Positions 1 through 10,609 of a stretch of DNA of 64,000 bases are shown piece after piece. The notes beneath the pieces are model-generated. The model was not told the DNA's origin, searched no databases, and worked only from the letters and a program-made list of their open reading frames with translations. Origin of the DNA: Pseudomonadota bacterium (GTDB taxonomy: Bacteria > Pseudomonadota > Gammaproteobacteria > Acidiferrobacterales > Acidiferrobacteraceae); assembly GCA_021795715.1 (NCBI GenBank), contig JAJYPD010000004.1, forward strand, positions 1-64,000, in the 5' to 3' direction. Positions within the stretch are counted from its first letter, which is position 1, and the number at the start of each line of letters is the position of its first letter. Both the position numbers and the translations under genes were made by a program.

Positions 1-908
1 AGGCAATCGCGGGGGCTGCCTATCCGGAATGGGATTACCGCGAGAAGGCCTACCGCCGTGATTGGGCGCACGTGCAAGAGCGCGTGCTCACGGAGACCGA
101 TGCGGATTGCGCGCAGCAGTTGCTGCTGCGCCATGCAGGACTGCTGCGGCGCCTGCGCCGGGCCATCCAGGCGGAAAAACCCCGGCGGCTGGCACCGTTG
201 CGCCGCCAGCTCGAGGGCGAGGAACTCGATCTCGATGCCGCCGTCGCCTATGTCGCGGACCGCCGCAGCGGCATGCGGCCTGCGGCCTGCGTATACCGGC
301 AGCGGCGGCCGCTTGCCCGGGATACGGGCGTTTTGCTGCTTGCCGATCTGTCTACGTCGATCATGCAGCAGGCCGCCGATGGTGCCGGCCAGGTCGTCGA
401 TCGCCTGAAGGCGGCGCTCCTCCTGTTTGCCGTCACCCTGGAGGAGATCGGCGACCCTTACGCCATTGCCGGTTTCGCTTCCAAGTACCGCGATGCGGTC
501 AGCTACTACCCGATCAAGTCGTTCGATGAGCGTCTGACGGCAGACCAGCGCGCCGTCCTGGGCGGACTGTCGGGCCGGCTGGCCACGCGCATGGGGGCGG
601 CGATCCGTCATGCCTGTGTGCATCTCGGGCGCGCCGGTACGGGCCGGCGGCTGCTGCTGATCCTGTCCGATGGCCGCCCTGCCGACTACGATGACGGGGG
701 TGATGAGCGCTATCTCCACGAAGATACGCGCATGGCCATCAAGGAAGCGGCCGATCGCGGCATCCATGCCTTCTGCGTGACGCTCGATCCAAGTGGCGGT
801 GCCTATCTCGAGCGCATCTTCGGACGCGGCCATTATCTCATTATCGACCAACTCAACGAGCTGCCATCCCGCCTGCCACAGATCTATTTGCGGCTGCGCA
901 ACATGTGA
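1..908 (+). CDS. VWA-domain protein, CbbO/NorD family (3' part)
   Basis: The reading frame is open from base 3 and is cut by the window edge, so only the C-terminal part (about 300 residues) is seen. The visible start carries the family signature YPEWDY. The C-terminal half is a von Willebrand A domain with a MIDAS motif DLSTS (coding bases near 340-360). This family partners MoxR/CbbQ/NorQ AAA ATPases to remodel a target enzyme: CbbO with CbbQ activates Rubisco, NorD with NorQ matures nitric oxide reductase. In a sulfur-oxidising autotroph CbbO is the likelier reading, but the partner gene lies outside the window, so the two cannot be separated here. It ends 7 bases before the convergent midA gene. 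Confidence 0.8.
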   Translation, partial: AIAGAAYPEWDYREKAYRRDWAHVQERVLTETDADCAQQLLLRHAGLLRRLRRAIQAEKPRRLAPLRRQLEGEELDLDAAVAYVADRRSGMRPAACVYRQRRPLARDTGVLLLADLSTSIMQQAADGAGQVVDRLKAALLLFAVTLEEIGDPYAIAGFASKYRDAVSYYPIKSFDERLTADQRAVLGGLSGRLATRMGAAIRHACVHLGRAGTGRRLLLILSDGRPADYDDGGDERYLHEDTRMAIKEAADRGIHAFCVTLDPSGGAYLERIFGRGHYLIIDQLNELPSRLPQIYLRLRNM

Positions 909-915
909 CCCGGAT

Positions 916-2076
916 TCAGCGGCGGTCGAGCGCCGGGCGGCGGTCGAGCAGGTGGAAACCGGCCAGCGGCACGGTCTCGCCGTGCGTAAACGCCATCACC
1001 TTGAAGAGCTCGCCCATTTCGTGCGGCAGCGTCAGGCGCTTGATGGCGTTGACCTCGTCTCTGTGGGCACGGCTTTCGGGTTGTGCGCGCGGCGCAAGCC
1101 CAAGAGACAGCAAAAAGGCCGCCTGGCTTGTGTAACCGGCAAGCACGAGCCCGGCGGTGTGGCCGGCTTCGGCGATCGCCGTGAAATCGACATGGACGGT
1201 GATGTCTTGCAGGCCCGGCAAAACCAGCGGGTCGCCATGGGCATGGTGGCGGAAGTGGCACATCAGCGTGCCGTCGTGGCGCTGCGGGTGATAGAACTCG
1301 TGCGCCGGGAAGCCGTAGTCGATGATGAGCAGCAGCCCGCCTGCGCCGAGATGCGCTGCCGCTTCGCCGACCCAGCGCCTGCCCGTCCACGAGATCTCCG
1401 ACGTGTAGCCTTCCGGCCAGCCGCGCGTGCCGAGCGTTTCTGTCAAGCGCGCATCGGCCGCCCCTTCCCGCCAGCCAAAGGCGTCTTTCTCGGCGCAGAC
1501 GAGGAGCGGGTGGGCCTGCCCCTCACGGATCCGAAACCGGACGGCCGGCAGGGCATCGAGCAATTCATTGGCGAGGATGACCGATGCACTCGCCCCGGGC
1601 CATGTGTCGGTGATGATGACGCGGCCGGCCAGTTGTGGAATCTCGCGGGCGATGAGGGCTTGCGCCTCCTGGCGGTGGCGGGCGCTGCGCTCGAGCAGTA
1701 CATACTGGGTCGGCAAAGCCCCCAGCGCTTCCAGGGTGCCGAGGATGTCGACGGCAAGGCGCCCGCCGCCGGCGCCTGCCTCGATGATCGGTCCCGGCGC
1801 GTGCTGCAGGATCTGCGCGCACTGGCGCGCCAGACACTGTCCAAACAGGGCCGACAAGGCCGGCGCGGTGACGAAGTCGCCGCCTGCGCCGAACACGGTC
1901 TCGTGGGTGTAATAGCCGATCTGCGCGCCATAGAGCACGTCTTCCATGAATTCCGCAAAGGACAGCACACCGCCTGCCTGCGCGATGCGTGTGCGCAAAA
2001 TCCGCACATGGCGGACGAGTGTGGCTTCCTGGGCGGCGTCGAGCGCCGCCCAGGCCGGTGTGGCGGCTTGTGGCAT
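916..2076 (-). CDS. midA: SAM-dependent methyltransferase, MidA/NDUFAF7 family
   Basis: A protein of about 386 residues with a class I SAM-binding motif of the form E-A-G-A-G-G-G-R-L in its first half and the family signature GDFVTAP upstream of it. Mitochondrial NDUFAF7 methylates an arginine of a complex I subunit; bacterial members (COG1565) are assumed to be protein arginine methyltransferases, but substrates are mostly unknown. The frame is open further upstream to 2139, which would overlap the divergent folM. I prefer the internal ATG at 2076 because it leaves room for a shared promoter region (2077-2137). Its tail faces the CbbO/NorD-like gene. Confidence 0.85.
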   Translation of the reverse strand: MPQAATPAWAALDAAQEATLVRHVRILRTRIAQAGGVLSFAEFMEDVLYGAQIGYYTHETVFGAGGDFVTAPALSALFGQCLARQCAQILQHAPGPIIEAGAGGGRLAVDILGTLEALGALPTQYVLLERSARHRQEAQALIAREIPQLAGRVIITDTWPGASASVILANELLDALPAVRFRIREGQAHPLLVCAEKDAFGWREGAADARLTETLGTRGWPEGYTSEISWTGRRWVGEAAAHLGAGGLLLIIDYGFPAHEFYHPQRHDGTLMCHFRHHAHGDPLVLPGLQDITVHVDFTAIAEAGHTAGLVLAGYTSQAAFLLSLGLAPRAQPESRAHRDEVNAIKRLTLPHEMGELFKVMAFTHGETVPLAGFHLLDRRPALDRR

Positions 2077-2137
2077 ATAGAGTTTCGCAGGACCAGCGGC
2101 TATTGTGGTCCTATTTTGGCACAAGGGGGTGTCGGGC

Positions 2138-2878
2138 ATGCAGGGGGTTCAGAAAGTGGTGCTGGTGACAGGGGCGGCGCATCGCCTGGGCGCGGCCATC
2201 GCCCGGCTCCTGCACGCACGCGGGCTGGCGGTGGTCATTCACTACGGCAGATCGAAAAAACAAGCGCAGGCCCTAAGTGACGCGCTCGAACGTGAACGCG
2301 CCCATTCGGCGGCGGTGGTGGCCGCCGATCTGCTGGATCCGGCCGCGCCTGCGCATCTCGTCGCCGAGGCGGTTGCGGCGTTTGGGCGGCTCGACGGCGT
2401 CATCAACAATGCATCGAGTTTTTATGCGACCCCCGTGGAGACGGCATCACTTGCGGACTGGGATGATCTGATGAGCACCAATCTCAGGGCGCCTTTCTTC
2501 ATCGCCCAGGCGGCCTCCGCCGAACTCAAGCGGCGCCACGGTGCCATCGTCAATATCATCGACATCCACAGCGATCGTCCACTCAAGGGTTATCCCATCT
2601 ACAGCGCCGCCAAGGCGGGACTTGCCATGATGACAAAGGCGCTCGCCCGTGAGCTCGCCCCGCATGTGCGGGTCAACGGTGTGTCTCCGGGCACCATCCT
2701 GTGGCCGGAGCGCGAATTGGCCGATCCCCTGAAGGCGGAGATCGTCAGCCGCGTCCCCCAAAAACGCATCGGCTCTCCTGATGACATCGCCTCGGCGGCG
2801 GCCTACCTGATGCTCGACGCCGGCTATGTCACCGGGCAGATTCTCGCGGTCGACGGCGGCCGTTCGGTGGTCATCTGA
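2138..2878 (+). CDS. folM: Pteridine reductase (FolM/PTR1-type SDR)
   Basis: Short-chain dehydrogenase of 246 residues. The N-terminal nucleotide-binding turn is TGAAHRLG, the pteridine-reductase variant of the SDR TGxxxGxG motif, where the Arg favours NADPH. A NNAS motif follows, and the catalytic pair is in YPIYSAAKAG (Tyr-x3-Lys), preceded by HSDRPLKG as in FolM-like proteins. It should reduce dihydrofolate or dihydromonapterin. The frame opens at 2105, but the ATG at 2138 has a purine-rich Shine-Dalgarno (AAGGGGGT) and matches the family start. The neighbouring folB supports a pterin role. Confidence 0.85.
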   Translation: MQGVQKVVLVTGAAHRLGAAIARLLHARGLAVVIHYGRSKKQAQALSDALERERAHSAAVVAADLLDPAAPAHLVAEAVAAFGRLDGVINNASSFYATPVETASLADWDDLMSTNLRAPFFIAQAASAELKRRHGAIVNIIDIHSDRPLKGYPIYSAAKAGLAMMTKALARELAPHVRVNGVSPGTILWPERELADPLKAEIVSRVPQKRIGSPDDIASAAAYLMLDAGYVTGQILAVDGGRSVVI

Positions 2879-2888
2879 CCGCTGCGGG

Positions 2889-3281
2889 TCAGGCGGCGGG
2901 GGTTGCGCTGCGGCGCTCGATGATCACGCCGACGGCGGCTGCGCCGTCGATGGCGCCTGGCTTGTTGACCTTCAGGCGCAGCCAGCGGACCGGGAATTCC
3001 GCCAGCACCAGCGCCGCCACGCGTTCCGCGAGCGTTTCGACGAGCTTGAAGGGAGTCTCCTCGGCATAGGCCTTCAAGCGCTTGGCGACGGCTTTGTAGT
3101 TGACGGTATCGTCGATGTGGTCGCGTTCGGCGGCCCTGCGGATATCGACACCGAGATCGAGGTCGAGCAGGATCGTCTGGCGCGTGTGGTGTTCCCACTC
3201 CCAGATGCCGATGATGCAATTCAGTTTCAGATCGTGTAAATACACGATGTCCAAGCCGTCAGGGGGTACGCCGTTACGCAT
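2889..3281 (-). CDS. folB: Dihydroneopterin aldolase
   Basis: A protein of 130 residues, normal length for FolB. It starts DIVYLHDLKLNCIIGIWEWE, the typical first strand with the conserved G-I/V-x-x-W-E segment, and contains the DDTVNYKAV block and the K-x-F-x-L-V-E-T-L-A-E active-site region. It cleaves 7,8-dihydroneopterin to 6-hydroxymethyl-dihydropterin and glycolaldehyde in folate synthesis. It is back-to-back with plsY (start codons adjacent at 3281/3282), an arrangement seen in many proteobacteria, and convergent with folM. Confidence 0.92.
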   Translation of the reverse strand: MRNGVPPDGLDIVYLHDLKLNCIIGIWEWEHHTRQTILLDLDLGVDIRRAAERDHIDDTVNYKAVAKRLKAYAEETPFKLVETLAERVAALVLAEFPVRWLRLKVNKPGAIDGAAAVGVIIERRSATPAA

Positions 3282-3896
3282 ATGTCGCTTCTGGCCTTTG
3301 TTTTGCCGGTTCTCGCCTACCTCATGGGGTCGGTGTCGACGGCCGTGATTGTCAGCCGCGCCCTCGGTCTTCCCGATCCGCGCGCCACCGGTTCCCGTAA
3401 CCCGGGCGCCACCAACGTGCTGCGTATCGGTGGCAAGAAGGCCGCCATTATCACCCTACTGGGCGACCTCCTCAAAGGTGTTCTGCCCGTGGTTCTGGCG
3501 CGCGGCCTCGGCGCCGGCCCCGTGGTTCTCGCCATTGTGGCCGTCTGCGCATTCATCGGCCACCTGTATCCCGTGTTCTTTGGCTTCCGGGGCGGGAAGG
3601 GGGTTGCGACCGCGCTGGGCGTGCTGCTCGCCATCAGTCCGCTCGCCGGGCTCGCCCTCCTCGGCATCTGGCTCCTTGTTGCCGGGATCTTCCGGTATTC
3701 GTCGCTGGCGGCAGTTACCGCCGCGATCGCCGCGCCGTTTGTGGTTCTGCTGGCGGTTGCCGGCAACCGGCTGCCCTATGGACTGGCCGCCCTCACCATG
3801 AGCGTCCTGCTTCTCTGGCGCCACCGCAGCAACATCCGCAACCTCCGGAACGGCAGCGAATCGAAGATCGGCGCTAAGGCGGGGCCAGCTCGCTGA
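3282..3896 (+). CDS. plsY: Glycerol-3-phosphate acyltransferase PlsY
   Basis: An integral membrane protein of 204 residues with about five hydrophobic helices. Conserved cytoplasmic loops are visible: [34 protein letters not shown] and the glycine-rich FRGGKGVAT. PlsY transfers the acyl group from acyl phosphate to sn-glycerol 3-phosphate, the first acylation of phospholipid synthesis. The start codon abuts that of divergent folB. The 3' end overlaps the 3' end of tsaD on the other strand by 23 bases. Confidence 0.95.
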   Translation: MSLLAFVLPVLAYLMGSVSTAVIVSRALGLPDPRATGSRNPGATNVLRIGGKKAAIITLLGDLLKGVLPVVLARGLGAGPVVLAIVAVCAFIGHLYPVFFGFRGGKGVATALGVLLAISPLAGLALLGIWLLVAGIFRYSSLAAVTAAIAAPFVVLLAVAGNRLPYGLAALTMSVLLLWRHRSNIRNLRNGSESKIGAKAGPAR

Positions 3897-4884
3897 GCGG
3901 CCAGCGCGGCCGCACGCCGAGCGCGGCCGTGTCGCGTGCGCCGGCAGCGAAGCGCACGCTGCCCGCATAGGCGATCATGGCGCCGTTGTCGGTGCAGAAG
4001 GCCGCCCGCGGATAGTAGACCCGTGCGCCTTTTGTTGCGGCCGCCTCCGCCAGACGCGCACGCAGACGCTGATTGGCGCCGACGCCGCCTGCGACCACCA
4101 GACGGGTGTGCCCGGTCAGTTCCAGGGCCCGTTCGCATTTGGCGGCCAGTGTGTCGACCACCGCCTCCTGGAAGGCATAAGCGATGTCGGCGCGCCGGGA
4201 TGCCGTGAGCGGCCCTTCGCCGATGACACGCAGCACGGCCGTTTTGAGGCCGCTGAAGCTGAATTCGAGCCCGGGACGGTCGGTGAGCGGACGGGGCAGC
4301 GTGATGCCGCGCTCCTGGCCCTGGGCGGCGGCCTGCGCCACCGCAGGCCCGCCGGGGTAGCCGAGGCCAAGGGCCTTGGCGGTCTTGTCAAAGGCTTCGC
4401 CGGCCGCGTCGTCGCGCGATTCGCCCAGAATGCGGTAGCGGCCGACACCGGCGACATCAGCGAGAAGGGTGTGGCCACCGGAGACGAGCAGCGCAAGAAA
4501 CGGAAAGGGCGGGGGATCGCCTTCCAGATGCGGGGCCAGCAGATGACCTTCGAGGTGATGGATACCGAGGGCCGGTATGGCAAGCCCGAAGGCGAGCGCG
4601 CGCGCAAAGGAGGCGCCGACGAGCAGCGCGCCGGCAAGCCCCGGGCCGGCCGTATAGGCGACGCCATCGAGTGCGTTGCGCGTAACGCCCGCTTGGCGCA
4701 GGACGTCTTCGACGAGCGGCAGCAGTTTCTGGATGTGGTCGCGGGAGGCGAGTTCCGGCACAACCCCCCCGAAGGCCTGGTGGCCGAGCTGACTGTAGAG
4801 GGCGTGCGCGAGCAGACCGTTTTCGCTGTCGTAGACTGCGACACCGGTGTCGTCACAGGAGGTTTCGATGCCGAGAATACGCAC
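3874..4884 (-). CDS. tsaD: tRNA N6-adenosine threonylcarbamoyltransferase TsaD
   Basis: An ASKHA-fold protein of about 336 residues beginning [14 protein letters not shown], the universal TsaD N-terminus. The metal-binding HxxxH is in [10 protein letters not shown]. Further blocks include [19 protein letters not shown] and [12 protein letters not shown]. With TsaB/C/E it makes t6A37 on ANN-decoding tRNAs. The frame extends to an ATG at 4920, but a GTG start at 4884 gives the standard N-terminus. It is divergent from rpsU, the usual gammaproteobacterial order (tsaD, rpsU, yqeY, dnaG, rpoD). Confidence 0.95.
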   Translation of the reverse strand: MRILGIETSCDDTGVAVYDSENGLLAHALYSQLGHQAFGGVVPELASRDHIQKLLPLVEDVLRQAGVTRNALDGVAYTAGPGLAGALLVGASFARALAFGLAIPALGIHHLEGHLLAPHLEGDPPPFPFLALLVSGGHTLLADVAGVGRYRILGESRDDAAGEAFDKTAKALGLGYPGGPAVAQAAAQGQERGITLPRPLTDRPGLEFSFSGLKTAVLRVIGEGPLTASRRADIAYAFQEAVVDTLAAKCERALELTGHTRLVVAGGVGANQRLRARLAEAAATKGARVYYPRAAFCTDNGAMIAYAGSVRFAAGARDTAALGVRPRWPLSELAPP

Positions 4885-5020
4885 GCCCCGGATTGTCCCG
4901 GTCTTTGGGCCGCCCTGCAACCGGCAGGCTGGGGGGGAGGATGTACAAACCGGCCGCCATGCTCTACACTTCGCCGTTTCCGGTTTCCCTTTTTACCTAA
5001 ATTCGAGGTGTATAGCGTCT

Positions 5021-5236
5021 ATGCCATCTGTGCGGGTCAAGGAGCACGAACCCTTTGAGGTCGCCCTTCGGCGTTTTCGTCGGTCGTGTGAGAAGGCGGG
5101 AGTGTTTGCGGAGGTGCGCCGGCGGGAATTCTATGAAAAACCGACGGCCGTGCGCAAGCGCAAGGCCGCCGCGGCTCGCAAGCGCGAACTGAAGAAGATC
5201 GCGCGGGTTGCGATGCGCACCAGCCGTCCCTTCTAG
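5021..5236 (+). CDS. rpsU: 30S ribosomal protein bS21
   Basis: A very basic protein of 71 residues starting [19 protein letters not shown], the canonical bS21 N-terminus, with an Arg/Lys-rich C-terminal helix. A Shine-Dalgarno-like GAGGTG (5005-5010) precedes the ATG at 5021. The open frame extends upstream, but that extension is not conserved. bS21 acts in translation initiation on the 30S subunit. It is the first gene of the classical rpsU-dnaG-rpoD macromolecular synthesis block; the next gene starts 9 bases downstream. Confidence 0.96.
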   Translation: MPSVRVKEHEPFEVALRRFRRSCEKAGVFAEVRRREFYEKPTAVRKRKAAAARKRELKKIARVAMRTSRPF

Positions 5237-5245
5237 GGGCCGGTC

Positions 5246-5689
5246 ATGAGCCTCGGGCAGCGGATCGCCGACGACATGAAGGCGGCCATGCGCGCGAAAG
5301 ATGCGCCGCGGCTCGAGGCCATACGCCTGCTGCGTGCTGCCATCCAGCGGCGCGAAGTCGATGAACGGATCGAGCTGGATGACACAGGTATTCTGCAGGT
5401 CATCGACAAGCTGGTCCGGCAAGGACAGGAGTCCATAGCCCAGTTCGAGGGGGCCGGCCGGACAGACCTGGTGGCCAAGGAACAGGCATCCCTGGCGGTT
5501 TTTACAAGCTATTTGCCAGCACCGCTTGCGCCCGAAGAGATCGAGGCGCTGATTGACGTGGCGATCCGTGACACGCAGGCGGCCTCGATCAAGGATATGG
5601 GCAAGGTGGTGGGTTACCTGAAACCCAAACTGCAGGGCCGTGCAGACATGGCGGCTGTGAGTGGGCGCGTCAAGGAGCGTCTCGCTTAA
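5246..5689 (+). CDS. yqeY: GatB/YqeY domain protein
   Basis: A protein of 147 residues that starts SLGQRIADDMKAAMRAKD and contains the conserved helix LEAIRLLRAAIQRREVDE and the C-terminal KDMGKVVGYLKPKLQGRAD. The domain matches the tail domain of GatB, the tRNA-binding part of Asp/Glu-tRNA amidotransferase. The role of free-standing YqeY is not established. It sits between rpsU and dnaG in the same direction with short gaps, so it is probably cotranscribed. Confidence 0.92.
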   Translation: MSLGQRIADDMKAAMRAKDAPRLEAIRLLRAAIQRREVDERIELDDTGILQVIDKLVRQGQESIAQFEGAGRTDLVAKEQASLAVFTSYLPAPLAPEEIEALIDVAIRDTQAASIKDMGKVVGYLKPKLQGRADMAAVSGRVKERLA

Positions 5690-5727
5690 GGCTTCGGCCT
5701 TCAGTCCCGGTAGATGGGGGGGGCAGT

Positions 5728-7485
5728 ATGGCGGGTCGGATACCTTCGCCCTTCATAGACGCCGTGCTGGCGCGTACGGACATCATCGAGCTCATTGGTA
5801 CGCGCGTCCCCTTGCGCAAGGCTGGCAAGGATCACAAGGCGTGCTGCCCTTTCCATGAAGAGCGCACACCATCTTTCACAGTCAGCGCGACCAAGCAGTT
5901 CTATCACTGTTTCGGCTGCGGCGCACACGGCACGGCGATCACCTTTCTGATGGAGTACGAGCGCCTCGGTTTTGTCGAGGCGGTGACGGAGCTTGCCCGC
6001 CGGGCGGGCCTCGACTTGCCCGAGGAAGGGGCGCCGGTGCGGCCGGCAGGACCGGATCTGCGACCCGTGCTTGCCGACGCGAGCCGCTATTTTCAGGAGG
6101 CGCTGCGCCGTCACCCCGCCGCCGGCCGCGCCCATGACTACCTGAAGGGGCGTGGCGTGACCGGCTCCATCGCCAAGACCTTCCACCTGGGATACGCGCC
6201 GGCGGCCTGGGATGGCCTCGCAAGCGCGCTGTCCCAGTACGACGGCAAGACCCTGGAGCGGGCGGGTCTTGTCATCGCGCGCGACCAGGGCGGGTACTAT
6301 GACCGTTTTCGCGACCGCATCATGTTTCCGATCGAGGACCTGCAAGGCCGGGTGATCGGCTTTGGCGGCCGCGTACTCGATCGCGGTGAACCGAAGTATC
6401 TGAATTCCCCCGAAACGGTCCTTTTCCACAAGGGCCGTGAGCTTTATGGTCTGCCGCAGGCGGTCAAGGCCATCGAGCGCGAACGGCGTGTGGTGGTCGT
6501 CGAAGGCTACATGGATGTCATTGCGCTCGCCCAGCACGGCATCACCCATACCGTGGCGACGCTCGGTACCGCCACCACCCGCGAACATTTGGAGCGGCTG
6601 TTTCGCTTATGCCCCGAGGTGGTTTTTTGCTTTGACGGTGACCGTGCCGGCCGTGACGCGGCGTGGCGTGCGCTCGAACAGGCGCTTTCCGTGCTGCGCG
6701 ACGGACGCCAGGTCACCTTCCTGTTCCTCCCCGAGGGCGAGGATCCGGACACCCTCGTGCGGCGCGAGGGGCTCGAAGGCTTCGGGCAGCGGCTGCGGCG
6801 GGCCATGGAATTGCGGCAGTTTTTCTTCGACACGCTTTCGCGGCAGGTCGATCTGACGCGTGACGATGGCCGGGCGCGGCTCTTTGAACTTGCCAAGCCC
6901 TTGCTGTCTAAGTTGCCAGGGGGTGCGCTGCACGAGATCATGATGACGAGGCTCGCGGAGCTGACAGGGCTTGCCGGTGACCGGGTACGGGCGCTGGCGC
7001 CCGCGCCCTCGCCGTTACCGGCACACCCGGGACGGGGGTTCCGGGCCGGTTTTTCTCCGAAAGGTTCTCCATCCTTGGTCCGCCAGGCGATCGCCTTGCT
7101 TTTGCAGGCGCCCGCCCTCATTGGAGAGGTGGGCGAACTGCCTGCATTCGACCGCCCGGGCATGGACGTTCTGGCGGCCTTGGTTACACTGCTCAAGACG
7201 ACTCCGGGGCTGTCTACGGCCGCCGTCGTCGAGCGGTTTGGCGAAACTGAACACTACCAGGCGCTTGCGCGGCTCGCGGCCTGGGAATACCCGGCGCTCG
7301 TCGCCGATCAGGCGCAGGAACTGCGGGCGATCATGGACCGCCTGTCGGAACAGGCGCGGAAGGAATCGACGCAGAATCGCTATAAGGAATTGATACGAAA
7401 AGGAAATTTGTCGGAGAGCGAGCAAGAGGAACTGGCTCGGCTGGCCGCTTATCGGCGGACGGGCGCACCCGATGTCTCCCGGTGA
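5728..7485 (+). CDS. dnaG: DNA primase DnaG
   Basis: A protein of 585 residues. The N-terminal CHC2-type zinc site is visible (C40, H43, C61, C64, in CCPFH and CFGCGAHG). The RNA polymerase/TOPRIM core follows, with the conserved Glu in VVVEGYMDVIAL near residue 258 and the metal-binding DGDRAGRDAA near 301. The C-terminal 150 residues should bind DnaB helicase. It synthesises RNA primers for replication. A G-rich Shine-Dalgarno lies just upstream of the ATG. Followed by rpoD after 77 bases. Confidence 0.97.
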   Translation: MAGRIPSPFIDAVLARTDIIELIGTRVPLRKAGKDHKACCPFHEERTPSFTVSATKQFYHCFGCGAHGTAITFLMEYERLGFVEAVTELARRAGLDLPEEGAPVRPAGPDLRPVLADASRYFQEALRRHPAAGRAHDYLKGRGVTGSIAKTFHLGYAPAAWDGLASALSQYDGKTLERAGLVIARDQGGYYDRFRDRIMFPIEDLQGRVIGFGGRVLDRGEPKYLNSPETVLFHKGRELYGLPQAVKAIERERRVVVVEGYMDVIALAQHGITHTVATLGTATTREHLERLFRLCPEVVFCFDGDRAGRDAAWRALEQALSVLRDGRQVTFLFLPEGEDPDTLVRREGLEGFGQRLRRAMELRQFFFDTLSRQVDLTRDDGRARLFELAKPLLSKLPGGALHEIMMTRLAELTGLAGDRVRALAPAPSPLPAHPGRGFRAGFSPKGSPSLVRQAIALLLQAPALIGEVGELPAFDRPGMDVLAALVTLLKTTPGLSTAAVVERFGETEHYQALARLAAWEYPALVADQAQELRAIMDRLSEQARKESTQNRYKELIRKGNLSESEQEELARLAAYRRTGAPDVSR

Positions 7486-7562
7486 ATGGGAAGCGTGCGC
7501 CGCTGTCGTAGTGTATACTTAACAATCACTTCGGGCTCGACCCCCCTTAAAGGTTGACTTTA

Positions 7563-9404
<1,842 letters not shown>

Positions 9405-9412
9405 GGTTCGCC

Positions 9413-9489
<77 letters not shown>

Positions 9490-9491
9490 TA

Positions 9492-9555
9492 TAAGTCAAT
9501 GACTTACGGGGATTCCTGAAAGTCGGCAAAAAAGCCCGTAAGCATATTGTAAGCA
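9492..9555. repeat. Repeat cluster next to tRNA 3' end (putative attachment/recombinase-binding region)
   Basis: Directly after the tRNA CCA there is a palindrome TAAGTCA-A-TGACTTA (9492-9506), an inverted pair CTTACGGG (9503-9510) / CCCGTAAG (9535-9542), and two direct copies of GTAAGCA (9538-9544 and 9549-9555) set 11 bases apart, about one helical turn. Such clusters are usual in att sites of tRNA-specific tyrosine recombinases. The attachment function is inferred. Confidence 0.45.
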
Positions 9556-9599
9556 CTTGGGGCGATTTCGGGGGTCTGGCACGCCTTCGGCCCCGCTCT

Positions 9600-10070
9600 C
9601 TAATGCTCGCAAGCGTCCCCGACAGGCCCATCCTCCCACCGTGGTTCAGGTTGGGCACCGATTACAACCAGTTGCCCAGCCGCCCCGGTCGCTTTAGGGA
9701 AGTGCCCTGCCCGGTCCAAAATGGCAATGGACGCCGCCACCTTGGCGCTGGCTGACGCGGTGTCATCAGTCAATACCTTCTCCAAGGCGGTGATAGCCTG
9801 TTCCGCCGCGCAGGATAGCCGCTCTTGGACTACTTCGTGCCGGGCTTCAGTCTCGACCTGACGTTGCGCCTTGAGTTCCTGCACCCGTTCCTTAATGTTC
9901 TCTTTTGTTAGGAGTTCGCAGGCCGTTACCCGCGCCGACCGCGCCGCGTATCCCGCTTCCCTCGCCGCCTTGGCCCCATCGTTCAATCGGGCGTAGGCAA
10001 GACAAAATTGCTCTTGCTTGGGCGTCAGTGTTGCTCGTCTCGGTTTCTCGACGGTTTCAAAATCGGTCAT
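9600..10070 (-). CDS. Terminase small subunit-like protein
   Basis: A protein of 156 residues. Residues 15-65 follow the phage terminase small-subunit pattern: LTPKQEQFCLAYARL, then AAREAGYAARSARVTACELL, then a short helix KENIKERVQEL, matching the N-terminal helix-turn-helix of the Terminase_2/XtmA families that recognises the packaging site. The rest is a long helix and a low-complexity tail. The ATG has a strong AGGAGG five bases upstream. No large terminase, portal or capsid gene is nearby, so if functional it would act with a helper phage packaging machine, as TerS of phage satellites does. Confidence 0.65.
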   Translation of the reverse strand: MTDFETVEKPRRATLTPKQEQFCLAYARLNDGAKAAREAGYAARSARVTACELLTKENIKERVQELKAQRQVETEARHEVVQERLSCAAEQAITALEKVLTDDTASASAKVAASIAILDRAGHFPKATGAAGQLVVIGAQPEPRWEDGPVGDACEH

Positions 10071-10150
10071 GGCGTCCTCCTAATGTTCATGCCATTGGCC
10101 TCCAGTACCCGCAACCGCGCCCCTCATGGGGATACCGGACCTTCGCGTGT

Positions 10151-10609
10151 TCACAAGAGACCAGGGCCCCACGTTCCCTCGGATCGGGCCGCCAGAGGGC
10201 GCAGGTGGCGCACGATACAGGCGGGCGCGGGGATTGGTAGGCCCCGCACGCGATTGGCGCACCATGGGCAGGCGGTGACGTGAGACGGGGCTCCCTGGAA
10301 GATATGGACCGGCCCGCATCCCTCGCAAAAGGTGGTCGAGGTGTAGGAGGAGGGTACGTCCCCGCGCGACCGGATGGTCGCCACGCGCTCGGCGTACTCG
10401 ATGGCCTCCCGTTCGGCGCCGGCTGGTTCCGTGATCACGGATGCGGGTGATTGCAGAGCGGTCAAGATTTCCGCCCTCTGCGCTTTCAAGGTCGGCCTCC
10501 ACCTAGCTATTTCTGCCTTGGGGCCGCGCACGCGCAGGGTGCCTTGCTCGGTCGGGACCAACGTAATGCCGTCTCGGATAGCGTCTTGGATCAGGGTTTG
10601 AGGGATCAT
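10151..10609 (-). CDS. Small protein with TubC-N-like domain and zinc-knuckle C-terminus
   Basis: A protein of 152 residues. The first 50 residues (LIQDAIRDGITLVPTEQGTL then a helix ending AQRAEILTAL) resemble the TubC-N docking-like domain found next to mobile-element replication proteins. The C-terminal part has two Cys pairs (CEGC and CPWC) about 19 residues apart, a likely zinc site. The ATG overlaps the stop of the upstream AAA ATPase gene by ATGA, so the two are translationally coupled. Role unknown; context suggests replication of the island. Confidence 0.6.
   Translation of the reverse strand: MIPQTLIQDAIRDGITLVPTEQGTLRVRGPKAEIARWRPTLKAQRAEILTALQSPASVITEPAGAEREAIEYAERVATIRSRGDVPSSYTSTTFCEGCGPVHIFQGAPSHVTACPWCANRVRGLPIPAPACIVRHLRPLAARSEGTWGPGLL

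Noticed and set aside
1-908. Denitrification gene norD as firm name
   Set aside because: CbbO and NorD share the same architecture and no norCB or cbbLS gene is in view; only the family is supported.
793-2280. Plus-strand open frame of 495 codons across midA
   Set aside because: Opposite to midA and overlapping two better genes; no domain recognised.
10080-10502. Alternative minus-strand frame of 140 codons in the island
   Set aside because: It overlaps the TubC-N/Zn protein, which has a coupled start and recognisable motifs; this frame has neither.
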